Assembly (NCBI RefSeq): GCF_030812415.1
Contig: NZ_JAUSST010000003.1
Location: 930,001 to 994,000, forward strand
Length of the DNA stretch: 64,000 nt
DNA from: Paenibacillus harenae
GTDB taxonomy: Bacteria > Bacillota > Bacilli > Paenibacillales > Paenibacillaceae
Direction: 5' to 3'
The notes beneath the pieces were generated by a model that saw nothing but the letters and a program-made list of their open reading frames with translations, did no database searches and was not told the DNA's origin. Below are positions 1-8,095 of the stretch, in pieces (position 1 is the first letter of the stretch; every line of letters starts with the position of its first letter). A program made the position numbers and the translations under genes.

Positions 1-1
1 C

Positions 2-94
2 CGGTTTCCAGGCGTTAGCAGGCTAGGGTATGACTATGGCATTGACAAGCAAGGGAAGATATGGATTTTCGAAGTGAATACTAGGCCTCAATAG
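2..94 (+). CDS. YheC/YheD-like ATP-grasp protein, C-terminal end only
   Basis: The gene begins before the window; only the last 30 codons are visible, ending in TAG at 92-94. The readable tail contains [21 protein letters not shown], which has the form of the C-terminal metal/ATP-binding strand of ATP-grasp enzymes, where the Glu and Asn of the E-V-N motif bind magnesium. The wording D-x-G-x-D-K-x-G-x-I-W is what I know from the YheC/YheD family associated with the endospore coat. Assignment comes from this short motif alone, so another ATP-grasp family is possible. Confidence 0.55.
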   Translation, partial: RFPGVSRLGYDYGIDKQGKIWIFEVNTRPQ

Positions 95-281
95 CTATAT
101 AACTTAGCGGTGGCGGTAAGGATGGAAGGGTGCGGGTAGCTCGGAAGTCCTTATTTTGTTTGCTCGCCCCCTCTTAAAAAGAAAGCGGAAACATCTACTA
201 ACTAATGACGTTAATATATTCCATTAATAGAATTATAGAATTCGATTAAAGTTTTTTATTAAGAGTCATAAGGAAATCGCC
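95..281. other. Gene-free stretch, AT-rich toward its right end
   Basis: No reading frame with a ribosome binding site was seen. The last 60-70 bases (about 205-275) are very AT-rich and lead directly into the DnaA-box cluster. No clear terminator for the upstream gene was found. Confidence 0.5.
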
Positions 282-365
282 TGTGGATAACTCTATCCAC
301 ATTATCCACGCCGTAATTCCTCATATTTCGACGCGTATACACACACTATACACACAGTATCCACA
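282..365 (+). promoter_or_regulatory. DnaA-box cluster upstream of sda
   Basis: Four matches to the DnaA 9-mer TTATCCACA lie within 84 bp: 282-290 (perfect, on the minus strand), 293-301 (one mismatch), 302-310 (one mismatch) and 357-365 (one mismatch). The last one ends 24 bp before the -35 box of the predicted sda promoter. In Bacillus subtilis sda transcription is controlled by DnaA bound at its promoter, so this cluster most likely couples sda expression to replication initiation. Confidence 0.8.
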
Positions 366-389
366 AGGTTATGTTAATAAATGGGACTG

Positions 390-419
390 TTGTCCATTCA
401 AATAGTGCCATGCTACTAT
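390..419 (+). promoter_or_regulatory. Predicted sigma-A promoter of sda
   Basis: TTGTCC at 390-395, an 18-bp spacer and an extended -10 (TG at 411-412, TACTAT at 414-419). It lies just downstream of the DnaA boxes, about 145 bp before the sda start codon. Confidence 0.5.
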
Positions 420-564
420 GAAGAAGAAATAACCATTGGATGGAAGATGAACCGGCTAACGACATCCTCTATAGGTGAATCGTTTTTCATTCCGATGAAA
501 TATAAGCCTGGTTATAAGTAAAAAACTTATTAATCATTTTTATTTGAAGAAAGGGTGTGCAGGT

Positions 565-708
565 ATGGAGTTGCTTTCTGACGAAATGCTGATTGACACT
601 TATTTTGCGGCAATCCAGTATAATCTGGATCAGGAATTTATCCGAATGCTTGCGATGGAACTGAAACGCCGAAAGGTTAACCCGGATTCCAGTAGAATTA
701 CGGCATAA
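565..708 (+). CDS. sda: Sporulation checkpoint inhibitor Sda
   Basis: A 47-residue protein that starts MELLSDEMLIDTYFAAIQYN and ends in a basic ERKRR-like stretch (LKRRK). It closely matches the short antiparallel helical hairpin Sda, which binds the dimerisation/phosphotransfer domain of sporulation kinases such as KinA and blocks autophosphorylation when replication is perturbed. Leu21 and Phe25, the two residues known to be needed for kinase binding in B. subtilis Sda, are present at the same positions (N-L-D-Q-E-F). A GGGTGTGCAGGT ribosome binding region precedes the ATG. The upstream DnaA boxes fit the known control of this gene. The C-terminal tail after residue 40 is not conserved. Assignment is firm from length, motif and context. 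Confidence 0.9.
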   Translation: MELLSDEMLIDTYFAAIQYNLDQEFIRMLAMELKRRKVNPDSSRITA

Positions 709-742
709 TCTCTTGCGTGCAAGCGGTGCTAATAGACGCAGC

Positions 743-991
743 TTAAATCCACTCGTTAACCGAGATCTCGGCCGTCAGCTGACAGGTCGGGCAATATATA
801 ATATGGTTGCAATGGGCTAAGGACGGTTCCAGCGGGTCGAGGGACTCATTCGCGAATGGTTCATTAATAGGCTCGTACGGGGCATAAGGTCCGACCCAAT
901 CGTTGACTCGACCTCCGTCGATTAACGATCCCGTACAAGAAGAGCAGTGCTCTTGAATGGACGTAAGCCCGTTGCATACCGGACAAAACAT
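743..991 (-). CDS. Small zinc-ribbon protein of unknown function
   Basis: An 82-residue protein with an N-terminal CPVC...CSSC pair (about residues 3-19) and a C-terminal C...CPTC pair (about residues 61-70), so it can bind one or two zinc ions. The middle is rich in Pro, Tyr and acidic residues (PYAPYEPINEP). I do not recognise a characterised homologue; similar short zinc-ribbon proteins are common in Bacillus and Paenibacillus. The start ATG follows AAGGAGG at a short distance, but that ribosome binding site lies inside a strong hairpin (see the separate entry), which suggests translational control. It runs in the same direction as the ferredoxin-NADP reductase gene 97 bp upstream and may be cotranscribed with it. 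Confidence 0.7.
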   Translation of the reverse strand: MFCPVCNGLTSIQEHCSSCTGSLIDGGRVNDWVGPYAPYEPINEPFANESLDPLEPSLAHCNHIIYCPTCQLTAEISVNEWI

Positions 992-1064
992 AGGGTATCC
1001 TCCTTGGCTCGCCGCGCATGATGATGCGATAGCGAATGATTATTGGCCAAGGTTAGGATACCCT
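992..1064 (-). promoter_or_regulatory. Hairpin sequestering the ribosome binding site of the zinc-ribbon gene
   Basis: On the minus strand AGGGTATCC (1064-1056) pairs with GGATACCCT (1000-992), and CCTTGGC (1052-1046) with GCCAAGG (1008-1002), with a small internal bulge. The 3' arm contains the AAGGAGG ribosome binding site and ends directly against the ATG at 991. There is no T-run, so it does not look like a simple terminator. Confidence 0.65.
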
Positions 1065-1087
1065 TTGTTCATATTTATAATTACGGA

Positions 1088-2089
1088 CTAAAGCTTCATA
1101 TTGCTGCTATGGCCGGGGGACAGCTTGGCGCTTGGATCAACGTACACTTTAGCGTTGTTGATCGCGGTAGGCGCCTCGCCGAATCCGACGGCAATCAGCT
1201 TGAGCTTGCCGGGATACGTTGTAATATCCCCTGCCGCGAAAATACCTGGAATATTCGTCTCCATGCGGGTATCGACTACAATGGAACCGCTCTGAATATT
1301 TATGCCCCAATCGGCGATTGGACCAAGCGAAGATACGAATCCGAAGTTGACGATGACGGCATCGACCTCAAGCTCGGTAGTTTCTAGTGTCTTCACATTC
1401 GTAAGCGTAACTTTACCGATGCGGCTCTCGCCGTGAAGTTTCGTAATTTCAGTAGGGGTCACGACTTTAACGGATGAGTTCATTAAGTTCTCGACGCTAT
1501 GCTCATGCGCGCGAAACTTATCTCTGCGGTGTATAAGCGTTACGCTTTCGGCGATCGGTTCAAGCATGAGCGACCAGTCTACCGCAGAATCGCCTCCGCC
1601 GCTTATAAGTACCTTCTTTCCTTTGAACCGTTGGAGATCACCGACAAAATAATGAAGGTTGGTTTTCTCATATGTAGCAGCCTCGGGCAATTCAAGACGA
1701 CGAGGTTCGAAAGCGCCGACGCCTGCCGTAATGATGACCGCTTTGGCGAAGTGTGAACCCTTGTCCGTAACGATCTCGAAGAGGCGCTCGTCATGTTTGA
1801 TCACATTGTTCACTTTCTCTTCCAAGCAGATTTCCGGATTAAACAGCTGAAGCTGCTCCTTAAGACGATCAACCAGCTCTTGAGCTGTAACTTTAGGGAA
1901 TCCGGCAACGTCATAAATATACTTCTCTGGATAAAGCGCCGCAAGCTGGCCGCCAAGCTGCGGCATGCTTTCAATTAGCTTAACGGATGCTTGGCGCATC
2001 CCGCCGTAGAAGGCTGCGAAAAGTCCAGCGGGGCCGCCGCCGATAATGACGATATCGATAGGATTGACAGATGGATTAGAAATAGGCAA
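1088..2089 (-). CDS. yumC: Ferredoxin--NADP(+) reductase, thioredoxin-reductase type (YumC)
   Basis: A 333-residue flavoprotein that passes electrons from NADPH to ferredoxin or flavodoxin. The FAD-binding GGGPAG motif lies near residue 17, the NADPH-binding GGGDSAVDW near residue 160, and the second FAD motif FAAGDI near residue 285. There is no CxxC redox centre, which separates it from thioredoxin reductase. Stretches such as [14 protein letters not shown] and [14 protein letters not shown] are hallmarks of the B. subtilis YumC group. I start it at TTG 2089 because GGAGGTG lies 6 bases before that codon; a TTG five codons upstream would overlap the ribosome binding site. It is divergent from the NDH-2 gene, as part of a redox-gene neighbourhood also known in Bacillus. 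Confidence 0.92.
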   Translation of the reverse strand: MPISNPSVNPIDIVIIGGGPAGLFAAFYGGMRQASVKLIESMPQLGGQLAALYPEKYIYDVAGFPKVTAQELVDRLKEQLQLFNPEICLEEKVNNVIKHDERLFEIVTDKGSHFAKAVIITAGVGAFEPRRLELPEAATYEKTNLHYFVGDLQRFKGKKVLISGGGDSAVDWSLMLEPIAESVTLIHRRDKFRAHEHSVENLMNSSVKVVTPTEITKLHGESRIGKVTLTNVKTLETTELEVDAVIVNFGFVSSLGPIADWGINIQSGSIVVDTRMETNIPGIFAAGDITTYPGKLKLIAVGFGEAPTAINNAKVYVDPSAKLSPGHSSNMKL

Positions 2090-2104
2090 TTTGAGCACCT
2101 CCAA

Positions 2105-2376
2105 TATGCTGACCGTTCTTGATCCGTACGATTTTCATTATAAACTTTCAAGAGGAAAGAAGGAAATAATTAATTTGGATAGAACTCTAAACAATTTCGT
2201 ATATTTTGCCCTTGAACTTTTCATGAAAACTATGTAATATTTCTGATGTATGTTAAGTACGGAGTGTTCTGTAGAGACCAAATAGAGCAGCAGAGCAGCG
2301 GCTTTTTTCATCCATTGCATAAGCAATTTTTAATCGTTTTGGCTTCGCCGCGAGCCGTTCGTTTGTTGATAAATGT
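2105..2376. other. Divergent spacer between yumC and ndh, left part
   Basis: No gene is visible. The stretch is AT-rich and must hold the minus-strand promoter of yumC, but I could not pick one hexamer pair with confidence. Confidence 0.5.
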
Positions 2377-2443
2377 TTGTTATTAAGCGCAAACTGTAAG
2401 TATCATTATAAATATTCGGATGGGTTTGTGTAATTTTTCACAG
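2377..2443 (+). promoter_or_regulatory. Predicted ndh promoter with Rex-like operator
   Basis: TTGTTA (2377-2382) and TATCAT (2401-2406) with an 18-bp spacer form a plausible sigma-A promoter. TTGTGTAATTTTTCACAG at 2426-2443 matches the Rex consensus TTGTGAAnnnnTTCACAA at 12 of 14 defined positions and lies just after the predicted start point, a position suited to repression. Rex represses the NDH-2 gene ndh in B. subtilis and senses the NADH/NAD+ ratio. Confidence 0.65.
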
Positions 2444-2476
2444 AGAAAAAAGACTAGGATTGGATGGGATCATACG

Positions 2477-3670
2477 ATGAGCAACATACCTAAAATCGTC
2501 ATACTGGGAGCGGGCTACGGTGGCGTCTTGACTGCACTTCGTTTGCAGAAAGAGCTGAATTACAACGAAGCGGACGTCACATTGGTTAACAAACACGACT
2601 ATCACTACATTACGACGCATCTCCATATGCCTGCTGCAGGTACGGACAATCCGGAGAACGCACGCGTCAGCATTTCGAAGCTGATCGACGAATTCAAGAT
2701 CGACTTCGTCAAATCGACGGTTGTACAGATCCGTCCGCAAGACAAGAAGGTCATCCTTGAAGACGGAACGCTATCCTACGATTACTTGGTTATCGGTCTC
2801 GGCGGTGAACCGGAAACGTTCGGCATTCCTGGTCTAGGCGAGCACGCGATGAATATCCGCAGCATTAACTCGGTTCGTCTGATCCGTGAACATATTGAAT
2901 ATCAATTCGCTCGTTACAAACGAGAGCCTCATCGTACAGATTACTTAACATTTGTTGTCGGCGGCGCCGGTTTCACAGGCATCGAGTTCGTCGGAGAGTT
3001 GTCGGACCGTATTCCTGAGCTATGCAAGCAATTCGACGTCGATCCTTCGCTCGTTAAGATTTATAATATTGAAGCTGCTCCAACAGCGCTTCCGGGCTTC
3101 GACCCTGAACTCGTAGAGTACGGCATGGACGTACTTACGAAGAAGGGCGTAACGTTCCGTATCGGTACGGCTATTAAGGAATGTTCGCCAGAGGGCGTTA
3201 TCGTTGGCGAAGGCGAAGAGATTAAGTCGGCAACCGTTATCTGGACCGGCGGCATTCGCGGCAACCGTCTCATTGAGGAAGCCGGCTTCGAAACGATGCG
3301 CGGACGCGTGAAGGTCGATGAGTTCCTTCGCTCGCCGGGCAACGAGAACATCTATATCGTCGGCGATAACTCGCTGATGTTCAACGAGGAAGGCCGTCCA
3401 TACCCGCCGACTGCGCAGATCGCTATGCAGCAAGGCGTCGTATGCGCCCATAACTTGGTGGCTTCGATTCGCAACCAGCCGCTTAAGACGTTCACGTTCA
3501 GCAACAAAGGAACGGTTGCGTCGCTCGGCAAGGGCGAAGCGATCGGCATCGCTTTCGGCAAGAAATACAAAGGCCGCACGGCTGCTTGGCTGAAGAAGCT
3601 GATCGACCTGCGCTACTTGTTCATTATCGGCGGTATTCCGCTTGTTCTTCGAAAAGGGAAGTTCCTATAA
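2477..3670 (+). CDS. ndh: Type II NADH dehydrogenase (NDH-2)
   Basis: A 397-residue single-subunit NADH:menaquinone oxidoreductase that sits on the inner face of the membrane and does not pump protons. It begins MSNIPKIVILGAGYGG, the N-terminal FAD Rossmann motif; the NADH-binding motif VVGGAGFTGIE is near residue 158, and YIVGDNS (FAD) near residue 297. TAQIAMQQG near the end is typical of NDH-2 quinone-site proteins. I chose ATG 2477 over ATG 2420 because the earlier codon would add 19 residues absent from the family and would fall in front of the Rex operator. It overlaps the next gene by one base (TAATG). Closest named relatives are B. subtilis YumB/YutJ/Ndh. Confidence 0.9.
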   Translation: MSNIPKIVILGAGYGGVLTALRLQKELNYNEADVTLVNKHDYHYITTHLHMPAAGTDNPENARVSISKLIDEFKIDFVKSTVVQIRPQDKKVILEDGTLSYDYLVIGLGGEPETFGIPGLGEHAMNIRSINSVRLIREHIEYQFARYKREPHRTDYLTFVVGGAGFTGIEFVGELSDRIPELCKQFDVDPSLVKIYNIEAAPTALPGFDPELVEYGMDVLTKKGVTFRIGTAIKECSPEGVIVGEGEEIKSATVIWTGGIRGNRLIEEAGFETMRGRVKVDEFLRSPGNENIYIVGDNSLMFNEEGRPYPPTAQIAMQQGVVCAHNLVASIRNQPLKTFTFSNKGTVASLGKGEAIGIAFGKKYKGRTAAWLKKLIDLRYLFIIGGIPLVLRKGKFL

Positions 3671-3954
3671 TGCGCCACTGCAGCGTACAAGTGCGCGGCT
3701 TGCTAACGAGAGATGAGCTCGACCGTTACAACGCGCTGATGGAGGTCGGCTCATTTCTGGAATCGCAAACCCGCTACGACCTCGCTTATACGGTGCAGAA
3801 GGAAGTTGACCTTCTTATTCAACCGGCTATCGAGCGTCTGAAGGACAAAAGCCGCGCGCGAGACAGGGCTACCCAAGAGTACTTGGAAGCCAAGCGTCTG
3901 GGGCTTGAAGCGGACGATGACGATGAAGACGAGGATAACGACGACGAGGACTAA
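3670..3954 (+). CDS. Small protein with acidic tail, translationally coupled to ndh
   Basis: A 94-residue protein whose ATG overlaps the stop codon of ndh (TAATG), so its translation is probably coupled. Residues 1-75 are mostly helical in character and include ESQTRYDLAYTVQKEVDLLI; the last 15 residues are almost entirely Asp and Glu. I do not recognise the family. Position suggests a partner or regulator of NDH-2, but that is inference only. A strong terminator follows directly. Confidence 0.75.
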   Translation: MRHCSVQVRGLLTRDELDRYNALMEVGSFLESQTRYDLAYTVQKEVDLLIQPAIERLKDKSRARDRATQEYLEAKRLGLEADDDDEDEDNDDED

Positions 3955-3960
3955 TCGACG

Positions 3961-3996
3961 AAAGCTTCCGCCATAGGCGGAAGCTTTTTTTATTTT
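3961..3996 (+). terminator. Terminator of the ndh operon
   Basis: AAAGCTTCCGCC (3961-3972) and GGCGGAAGCTTT (3976-3987) form a perfect 12-bp stem with a 3-base loop followed by a T-rich tail. Confidence 0.92.
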
Positions 3997-4061
3997 GCTG
4001 ATATAATTTTTAACGTCGAAAGTACGCTGGCTTATTTGGAGCATGGGGGAATCGAATAGTA

Positions 4062-4107
4062 TCAAAAAAGAACCGTCTCGCAAGGCCTTGAGCCTGGAGA
4101 CGGTTCC
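4062..4107 (-). terminator. Terminator of hemQ
   Basis: GAACCGTCTC (4070-4079) pairs with GAGACGGTTC (4097-4106); on the minus strand the stem is followed by a TTCTTTTTT tract, 20 bp beyond the hemQ stop codon. Confidence 0.88.
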
Positions 4108-4126
4108 TCATTAGGATGAATGAAGG

Positions 4127-4879
4127 TTAATCCTGGATGCTTAGCAACGAGGCGAACTTGTTGCTGCCCAGCAGGTTGCCGACGTAGAAGTCGCCGAACT
4201 CGCCGAAGCGCGCGCTTACTTCGTCGAAGCGCATCTCGTAGACGAGCTTCTTGAATTGAAGCGCGTCGTCCGCGAACAGCGTTACGCCCCATTCCCAGTC
4301 GTCGAAGCCGACCGAGCCTGTTATGATTTGTTTCACTTTGCCGGCATACTGGCGGCCGATCATGCCATGGCTGCGCATCATCGTACGGCGCTCGTCCATG
4401 CTGAGCATGTACCAGTTGTCGTTGCCGGAGCGGCGTTTGTTCATCGGGTAGAAACAAATATGGTTCGCTTTTGGAAGCGTCGGCTTCAAACGGGCAATAA
4501 TGTCCGGATTTTGCATGGGGTCGCTGCCCGGCTGGGCCATGTAGTTGCTCAATTCTACGATGCTGACATACGAATGGGCAGGCTTCGTGAAGCTGGCGAA
4601 CGATGTTTTGTTGAACGCAGTCTCGATCGCATTCAGTTCCTCAAGCGTTTCACGTAAGTGCATCAGAACGAAGTCGGCTTTTTGACCTACGATGCTGTAT
4701 ACGGCCGTGCTGCCTTGCTTGCTGTCCTCTATTGCAGACCACTGGCTCAGGAAAGATTGAAGCTCATCGAGCGCCTTCCCTCTCTCGGCCTCTCCCGCTA
4801 GCCTCCATGCGGTCCAATCGATCGAACGGAAATCGTGCAGGGCGTACCAGCCCTCTAATGTTTGTGCGGCTTCACTCAT
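4127..4879 (-). CDS. hemQ: Coproheme decarboxylase HemQ (ChdC)
   Basis: A 250-residue enzyme that converts iron-coproporphyrin III to heme b using hydrogen peroxide, the last step of the coproporphyrin-dependent heme pathway of Gram-positive bacteria. The fold is that of the chlorite-dismutase superfamily. Tyr144 in [10 protein letters not shown] matches the catalytic tyrosine, and His171 in MRSHGMIGR the proximal heme ligand of the Firmicute enzymes. No distal Arg typical of true chlorite dismutases is needed here. I chose the ATG at 4879, preceded by GGAGAGGAG 12 bases upstream, over an ATG 14 codons earlier that lies before that site. It stands alone, with its own terminator. Confidence 0.93.
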   Translation of the reverse strand: MSEAAQTLEGWYALHDFRSIDWTAWRLAGEAERGKALDELQSFLSQWSAIEDSKQGSTAVYSIVGQKADFVLMHLRETLEELNAIETAFNKTSFASFTKPAHSYVSIVELSNYMAQPGSDPMQNPDIIARLKPTLPKANHICFYPMNKRRSGNDNWYMLSMDERRTMMRSHGMIGRQYAGKVKQIITGSVGFDDWEWGVTLFADDALQFKKLVYEMRFDEVSARFGEFGDFYVGNLLGSNKFASLLSIQD

Positions 4880-4981
4880 GTTGGATATATGCTCCTCTCC
4901 ATTTGGCTTGACTTCTAACATTGTATCGTAATCCGTCCGAGCAGAGCAAATGGCGGTCTTGTGACATTTGTCCTTCGCTAA

Positions 4982-5010
4982 TTGACTTCCATGTTGCCAT
5001 TATTTAAACT
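4982..5010 (+). promoter_or_regulatory. Predicted promoter of yuiB
   Basis: TTGACT (4982-4987), a 17-bp spacer and TAAACT (5005-5010). The yuiB ATG follows 32 bases later, after an AAAGGAGAAG ribosome binding site. Confidence 0.6.
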
Positions 5011-5042
5011 AGGAATCGAGAGTGTGAAAGGAGAAGTCTGGG

Positions 5043-5333
5043 ATGCTTCAGTTAGTTATTGCGACCGTGCTTTTTATGGTCATGTTGTTCGGGATCGGCT
5101 TCATATTGAACATGCTTCTTAAGACGACATGGTTTCCATTATACTTATTCATTATTGGAATTATTCCGCTTGGCATGTGGGCGCCATGGGACGCATCGGC
5201 GAAGACGACGATTCAGAACTTCGCGGATTACACGGTGATCGATTATATTCCAGTTATTGGCGCGGTCTTCGGGGCGTACATAAGCGGCTGGGCCATTCGC
5301 GCGCTGCGCAGAGGCGGCTACAAAATGTTTTAA
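5043..5333 (+). CDS. yuiB: YuiB-family membrane protein
   Basis: A 96-residue membrane protein with about three hydrophobic segments (roughly residues 2-24, 28-46 and 68-88) and a basic C-terminus (RALRRGGYKMF). It matches what I know of B. subtilis YuiB, a small membrane protein of unknown function encoded near the yumB/yumC redox genes; here too it lies close to those genes. An intrinsic terminator follows at 5436. No catalytic motif is visible. Confidence 0.75.
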   Translation: MLQLVIATVLFMVMLFGIGFILNMLLKTTWFPLYLFIIGIIPLGMWAPWDASAKTTIQNFADYTVIDYIPVIGAVFGAYISGWAIRALRRGGYKMF

Positions 5334-5340
5334 CCAACGT

Positions 5341-5386
5341 AAACGGCTGTCACCGGCCTCTGGCGGTAAAGCTTACGTTTCGCGAG
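5341..5386. repeat. Dispersed imperfect palindrome, copy 1
   Basis: The stretch AAACGGCT...CTCTGGCG...GCTTACGTTTCGC recurs with the same order and spacing at 19197-19246 (AAACGGCT...CTCTGGCG...GCATACGTTTCGC). The ends form an imperfect inverted repeat and the middle a smaller one. Both copies are intergenic. Confidence 0.6.
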
Positions 5387-5435
5387 AAATACAGACATTG
5401 GTCAAGGTTATCAAGATAGATTGCTGTATTTACGG

Positions 5436-5459
5436 AAATCCCTCATTCGGGGGATTTTT
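5436..5459 (+). terminator. Terminator after yuiB
   Basis: AAATCCC (5436-5442) and GGGATTT (5451-5457) with a short loop and a T-rich tail. Confidence 0.75.
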
Positions 5460-5535
5460 CTATTTTTCGACTCGACCTTATATGCGAGATTTGTGCTAAA
5501 ATGATAGAAAGTAAGTTTGGGATGGAGTCGGTGCG

Positions 5536-7056
5536 ATGCGCATCAATAATATATTGCATTATACGGAACACCACCGTTATTACATATTTCGTGATTTTTC
5601 GCTAAGCAGCCTGGACTACAAAATGCTATCGCTGATCTATCAGCCGATGATCGGCGCTTTTGCCGTGGCTTTGTACCAGCAGTTGTATCACGGAATCGCC
5701 GAAGGGCAGTCCGGTTTCTCGGAGCTGGAGCCTCAGCGAAAGCTATTTCTCGGTTTAGGACTTGAGATGAATGAGCGAAGCAGGAAACACTTGATCGAGC
5801 AGGCATCGAAGCTTGAGGCCGTTGGGCTGTTGCAGACCTCACGGCTAGGCATGCCCGACAATGCCGACGTTATCTATGAATACGAGCTGTCGGAGCCGCT
5901 ATCGCCGACGGAATTTTTCCGCAACATGCATCTGACCATGCTGCTGCGCGACAAGATTGGCAAGTATGCGGTCATTGCGCTGCGAGAGTCGTTCGGAGCT
6001 AACGAGCCGGATGAGCTTGCGAATGCGCAATTGACCAAAGAGAATATCTCGGTGCCGTTCTATGAGCTGTTCAAGCTTAATATGCAATCGGTAGACGACG
6101 AGCTGGAGCAGGCGTTGACCGAGGTTGCCCCAGCTAGGCAGGCTGCCCCGAGACAGCAGCTTGAGACGGCGGGTATCGCTTATGGGGAAATTATAATGCG
6201 CTTCCCGCGCAATTCGGCCAATCGCCGCTTCGTCGAGCATCTGCGCAGCGATAACGAGCAGCTCGCTCAAGTGAATTACGTCGCTTACAAGTACAGCTTA
6301 AGCGTCGTCGATATTTGCCGTTTGCTCGATGAAGACGGCATCTTCGATCCGAACGGAGATCTTATGATTGACGAGCTGCAGCTTCGTGCCAACCAGCTGT
6401 ACCGGCAAGACAAGAAACGCGAGGGGGACCGTCAGCGTGTCATCGCCCGCTCGCAAGCGGCTGCAAGATCGGATGAAGAATCCGAGGAGCCGGACGAGGA
6501 GTTCGCCGTCAACGAGGAATTTTATTTGCAGGTGCCGAGCCAGCTGCTCGGACGCTGCGATATCCAGCAATACAACATGCTTATGCGCAATGAGCCGCAT
6601 ACGCGGTTCCTGCAGCGCTTCTTCCCTGGAGCAGTGCCGGAATGGATCGATCGCGTGTTCGAGCGAATCGACCTCAACTACCGTCTTCCTGCGCCCGTAA
6701 TTAATGTTCTTATTCATTATGTTATTGGAGCGAATGATGCGCAGCGCGTGACGAAGGCGTTTCTGGACGCCGTTGCATCGAATATGCTGATGCAGCAGAT
6801 CGACAGCTTCGAGAAGGCCGTTCAATACGTTCGCGAACAGGCTCAAGTGGAGCAGGATAAGGAACGCCGCAAGGAAGCGGTGAGCAGCTATAGCGCCGCC
6901 GGAGCGAGAAGCGGCGGCCGTGGAAGCCGAAGCGGCGGCGGGACATCCCGCAAGCCGTCCATCCCCATCGTGCAGGACGGACAGCCAGGCGCTGCCGTAT
7001 CGGCCGATGAATTGGAGGAGCTGCGGAAGCTTGCCCGGAAGATCGATGGCAAATAA
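5536..7056 (+). CDS. dnaB: Replication initiation and membrane attachment protein DnaB
   Basis: A 506-residue member of the Firmicute DnaB family (not the helicase). With DnaD and DnaI it loads the replicative helicase DnaC onto DnaA-opened origin DNA and at restarted forks. The N-terminal DDBH1-like winged-helix region contains LSSLDYKMLSLIYQPMIG; the C-terminal DDBH2 region contains LNYRLPAPVINVLIHYVI, the conserved helix that binds single-stranded DNA in DnaB/DnaD proteins. An acidic linker (about residues 310-330) and a Gly/Ser/Arg-rich segment near residue 450 are low-complexity. Length is somewhat above the B. subtilis protein. It is followed after 20 bp by dnaI, as in other Firmicutes. 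Confidence 0.93.
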   Translation: MRINNILHYTEHHRYYIFRDFSLSSLDYKMLSLIYQPMIGAFAVALYQQLYHGIAEGQSGFSELEPQRKLFLGLGLEMNERSRKHLIEQASKLEAVGLLQTSRLGMPDNADVIYEYELSEPLSPTEFFRNMHLTMLLRDKIGKYAVIALRESFGANEPDELANAQLTKENISVPFYELFKLNMQSVDDELEQALTEVAPARQAAPRQQLETAGIAYGEIIMRFPRNSANRRFVEHLRSDNEQLAQVNYVAYKYSLSVVDICRLLDEDGIFDPNGDLMIDELQLRANQLYRQDKKREGDRQRVIARSQAAARSDEESEEPDEEFAVNEEFYLQVPSQLLGRCDIQQYNMLMRNEPHTRFLQRFFPGAVPEWIDRVFERIDLNYRLPAPVINVLIHYVIGANDAQRVTKAFLDAVASNMLMQQIDSFEKAVQYVREQAQVEQDKERRKEAVSSYSAAGARSGGRGSRSGGGTSRKPSIPIVQDGQPGAAVSADELEELRKLARKIDGK

Positions 7057-7076
7057 TAGAGACGAGGTGATGGAGG

Positions 7077-8033
7077 ATGGAATCGCTAGGTGATTTATTG
7101 AAAGCTTGGCCGACAGGAAGGTCTATTACCGATCAAGCGAAGCAGAAGATGGAGGAGCTCATGGCCGACCCGCTTGTGGAGAAGCTGCTTGTGAGGTACC
7201 CGGAGCTTGACGAGCGGGCGATCCGTCTGAACCTTAACCGCGTATATCAATATGTAACGGAATACCGCAATTGTACTCATTGTCCGGGGTTGGACCTTTG
7301 CCCGAACGACTTCGAAGGCCACTATACGCTGCTTAGCTCGGAGACGGTGAACGGTAGCGTTCAACTGTATGACCGCAAGGTCGCATGCAAGAAATTCGTT
7401 GCCCGCGAAAGCGAGCAGAAGATTCGCAGCCGTATTCGCAGCTTCTATGTTGACGACGCGGCGCTAAGACGCGGCTACTCGTCCGACGAGATTCTGACGA
7501 ACGACCTCGAGCGTGCCAAGGCGGTTGGACAATTGCTGCGTTATATCGACCGTACGAAGGAGCATGGCTTGCAGCAGGAGGGACTGTTCCTGTCCGGACG
7601 CTTCGGCACGGGCAAAACATTCCTCATGTGCTATATGCTGCAGGAGCTTGCGAAGCAAGGCCATTCGGGCGTTATCGTCTACATGCCCGACTTCGTCGAG
7701 GATTTGAAGTCGCTCATGCATGAGCCGGGCAAACTGAAGGAGACGGTCGAAATGATGAAGGAGACCGACCTTCTTATTTTCGACGATATCGGCGCGGAGA
7801 ACTTGAATCCCTGGGTTCGGGACCATGTGCTCGGAGCGATTCTCAATTACCGGATGGAGCGCAAGCCGACCTTCTACACGTCGAACTACGAGCTGGATGC
7901 GCTTGAGAAGCACTTCAGCTTTACGAGCAAAGATGGAGAGGAGCTCCATAAGGGACAACGGATTATGGACCGAATCAGGCCTTATGTGGAAGTCTTGATG
8001 GTTACTGGCGAGAATAAACGCGGCCGCAAATAA
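7077..8033 (+). CDS. dnaI: Primosomal helicase loader DnaI
   Basis: A 318-residue AAA+ ATPase that opens and loads the hexameric replicative helicase during initiation. The N-terminal zinc-binding domain shows CTHCPGLDLC at residues 66-75 plus Cys104. The C-terminal AAA+ domain has Walker A GRFGTGKT (residues 174-181), Walker B LLIFDDIG near residue 235 and an arginine-finger region near the C-terminus (RIMDRIRP). A GAGGTGATGGAGG region provides the ribosome binding site. It forms an operon with dnaB and ends at a strong terminator 10 bp downstream. Confidence 0.95.
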   Translation: MESLGDLLKAWPTGRSITDQAKQKMEELMADPLVEKLLVRYPELDERAIRLNLNRVYQYVTEYRNCTHCPGLDLCPNDFEGHYTLLSSETVNGSVQLYDRKVACKKFVARESEQKIRSRIRSFYVDDAALRRGYSSDEILTNDLERAKAVGQLLRYIDRTKEHGLQQEGLFLSGRFGTGKTFLMCYMLQELAKQGHSGVIVYMPDFVEDLKSLMHEPGKLKETVEMMKETDLLIFDDIGAENLNPWVRDHVLGAILNYRMERKPTFYTSNYELDALEKHFSFTSKDGEELHKGQRIMDRIRPYVEVLMVTGENKRGRK

Positions 8034-8041
8034 ATAAAGGT

Positions 8042-8092
8042 AAAGCCTTGGCTGGCACGATACATTGTATCTGTGGGCCAAGGCTTTTTTTT
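8042..8092 (+). terminator. Terminator of dnaB-dnaI
   Basis: AAAGCCTTGGC (8042-8052) pairs with GCCAAGGCTTT (8077-8087), followed by an eight-T run. Confidence 0.92.
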
Positions 8093-8095
8093 GCA

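Noticed and set aside
205..365. DnaA boxes with an AT-rich stretch as the chromosomal origin
   Set aside because: No dnaA or dnaN gene is adjacent, and sda regulation explains the boxes.
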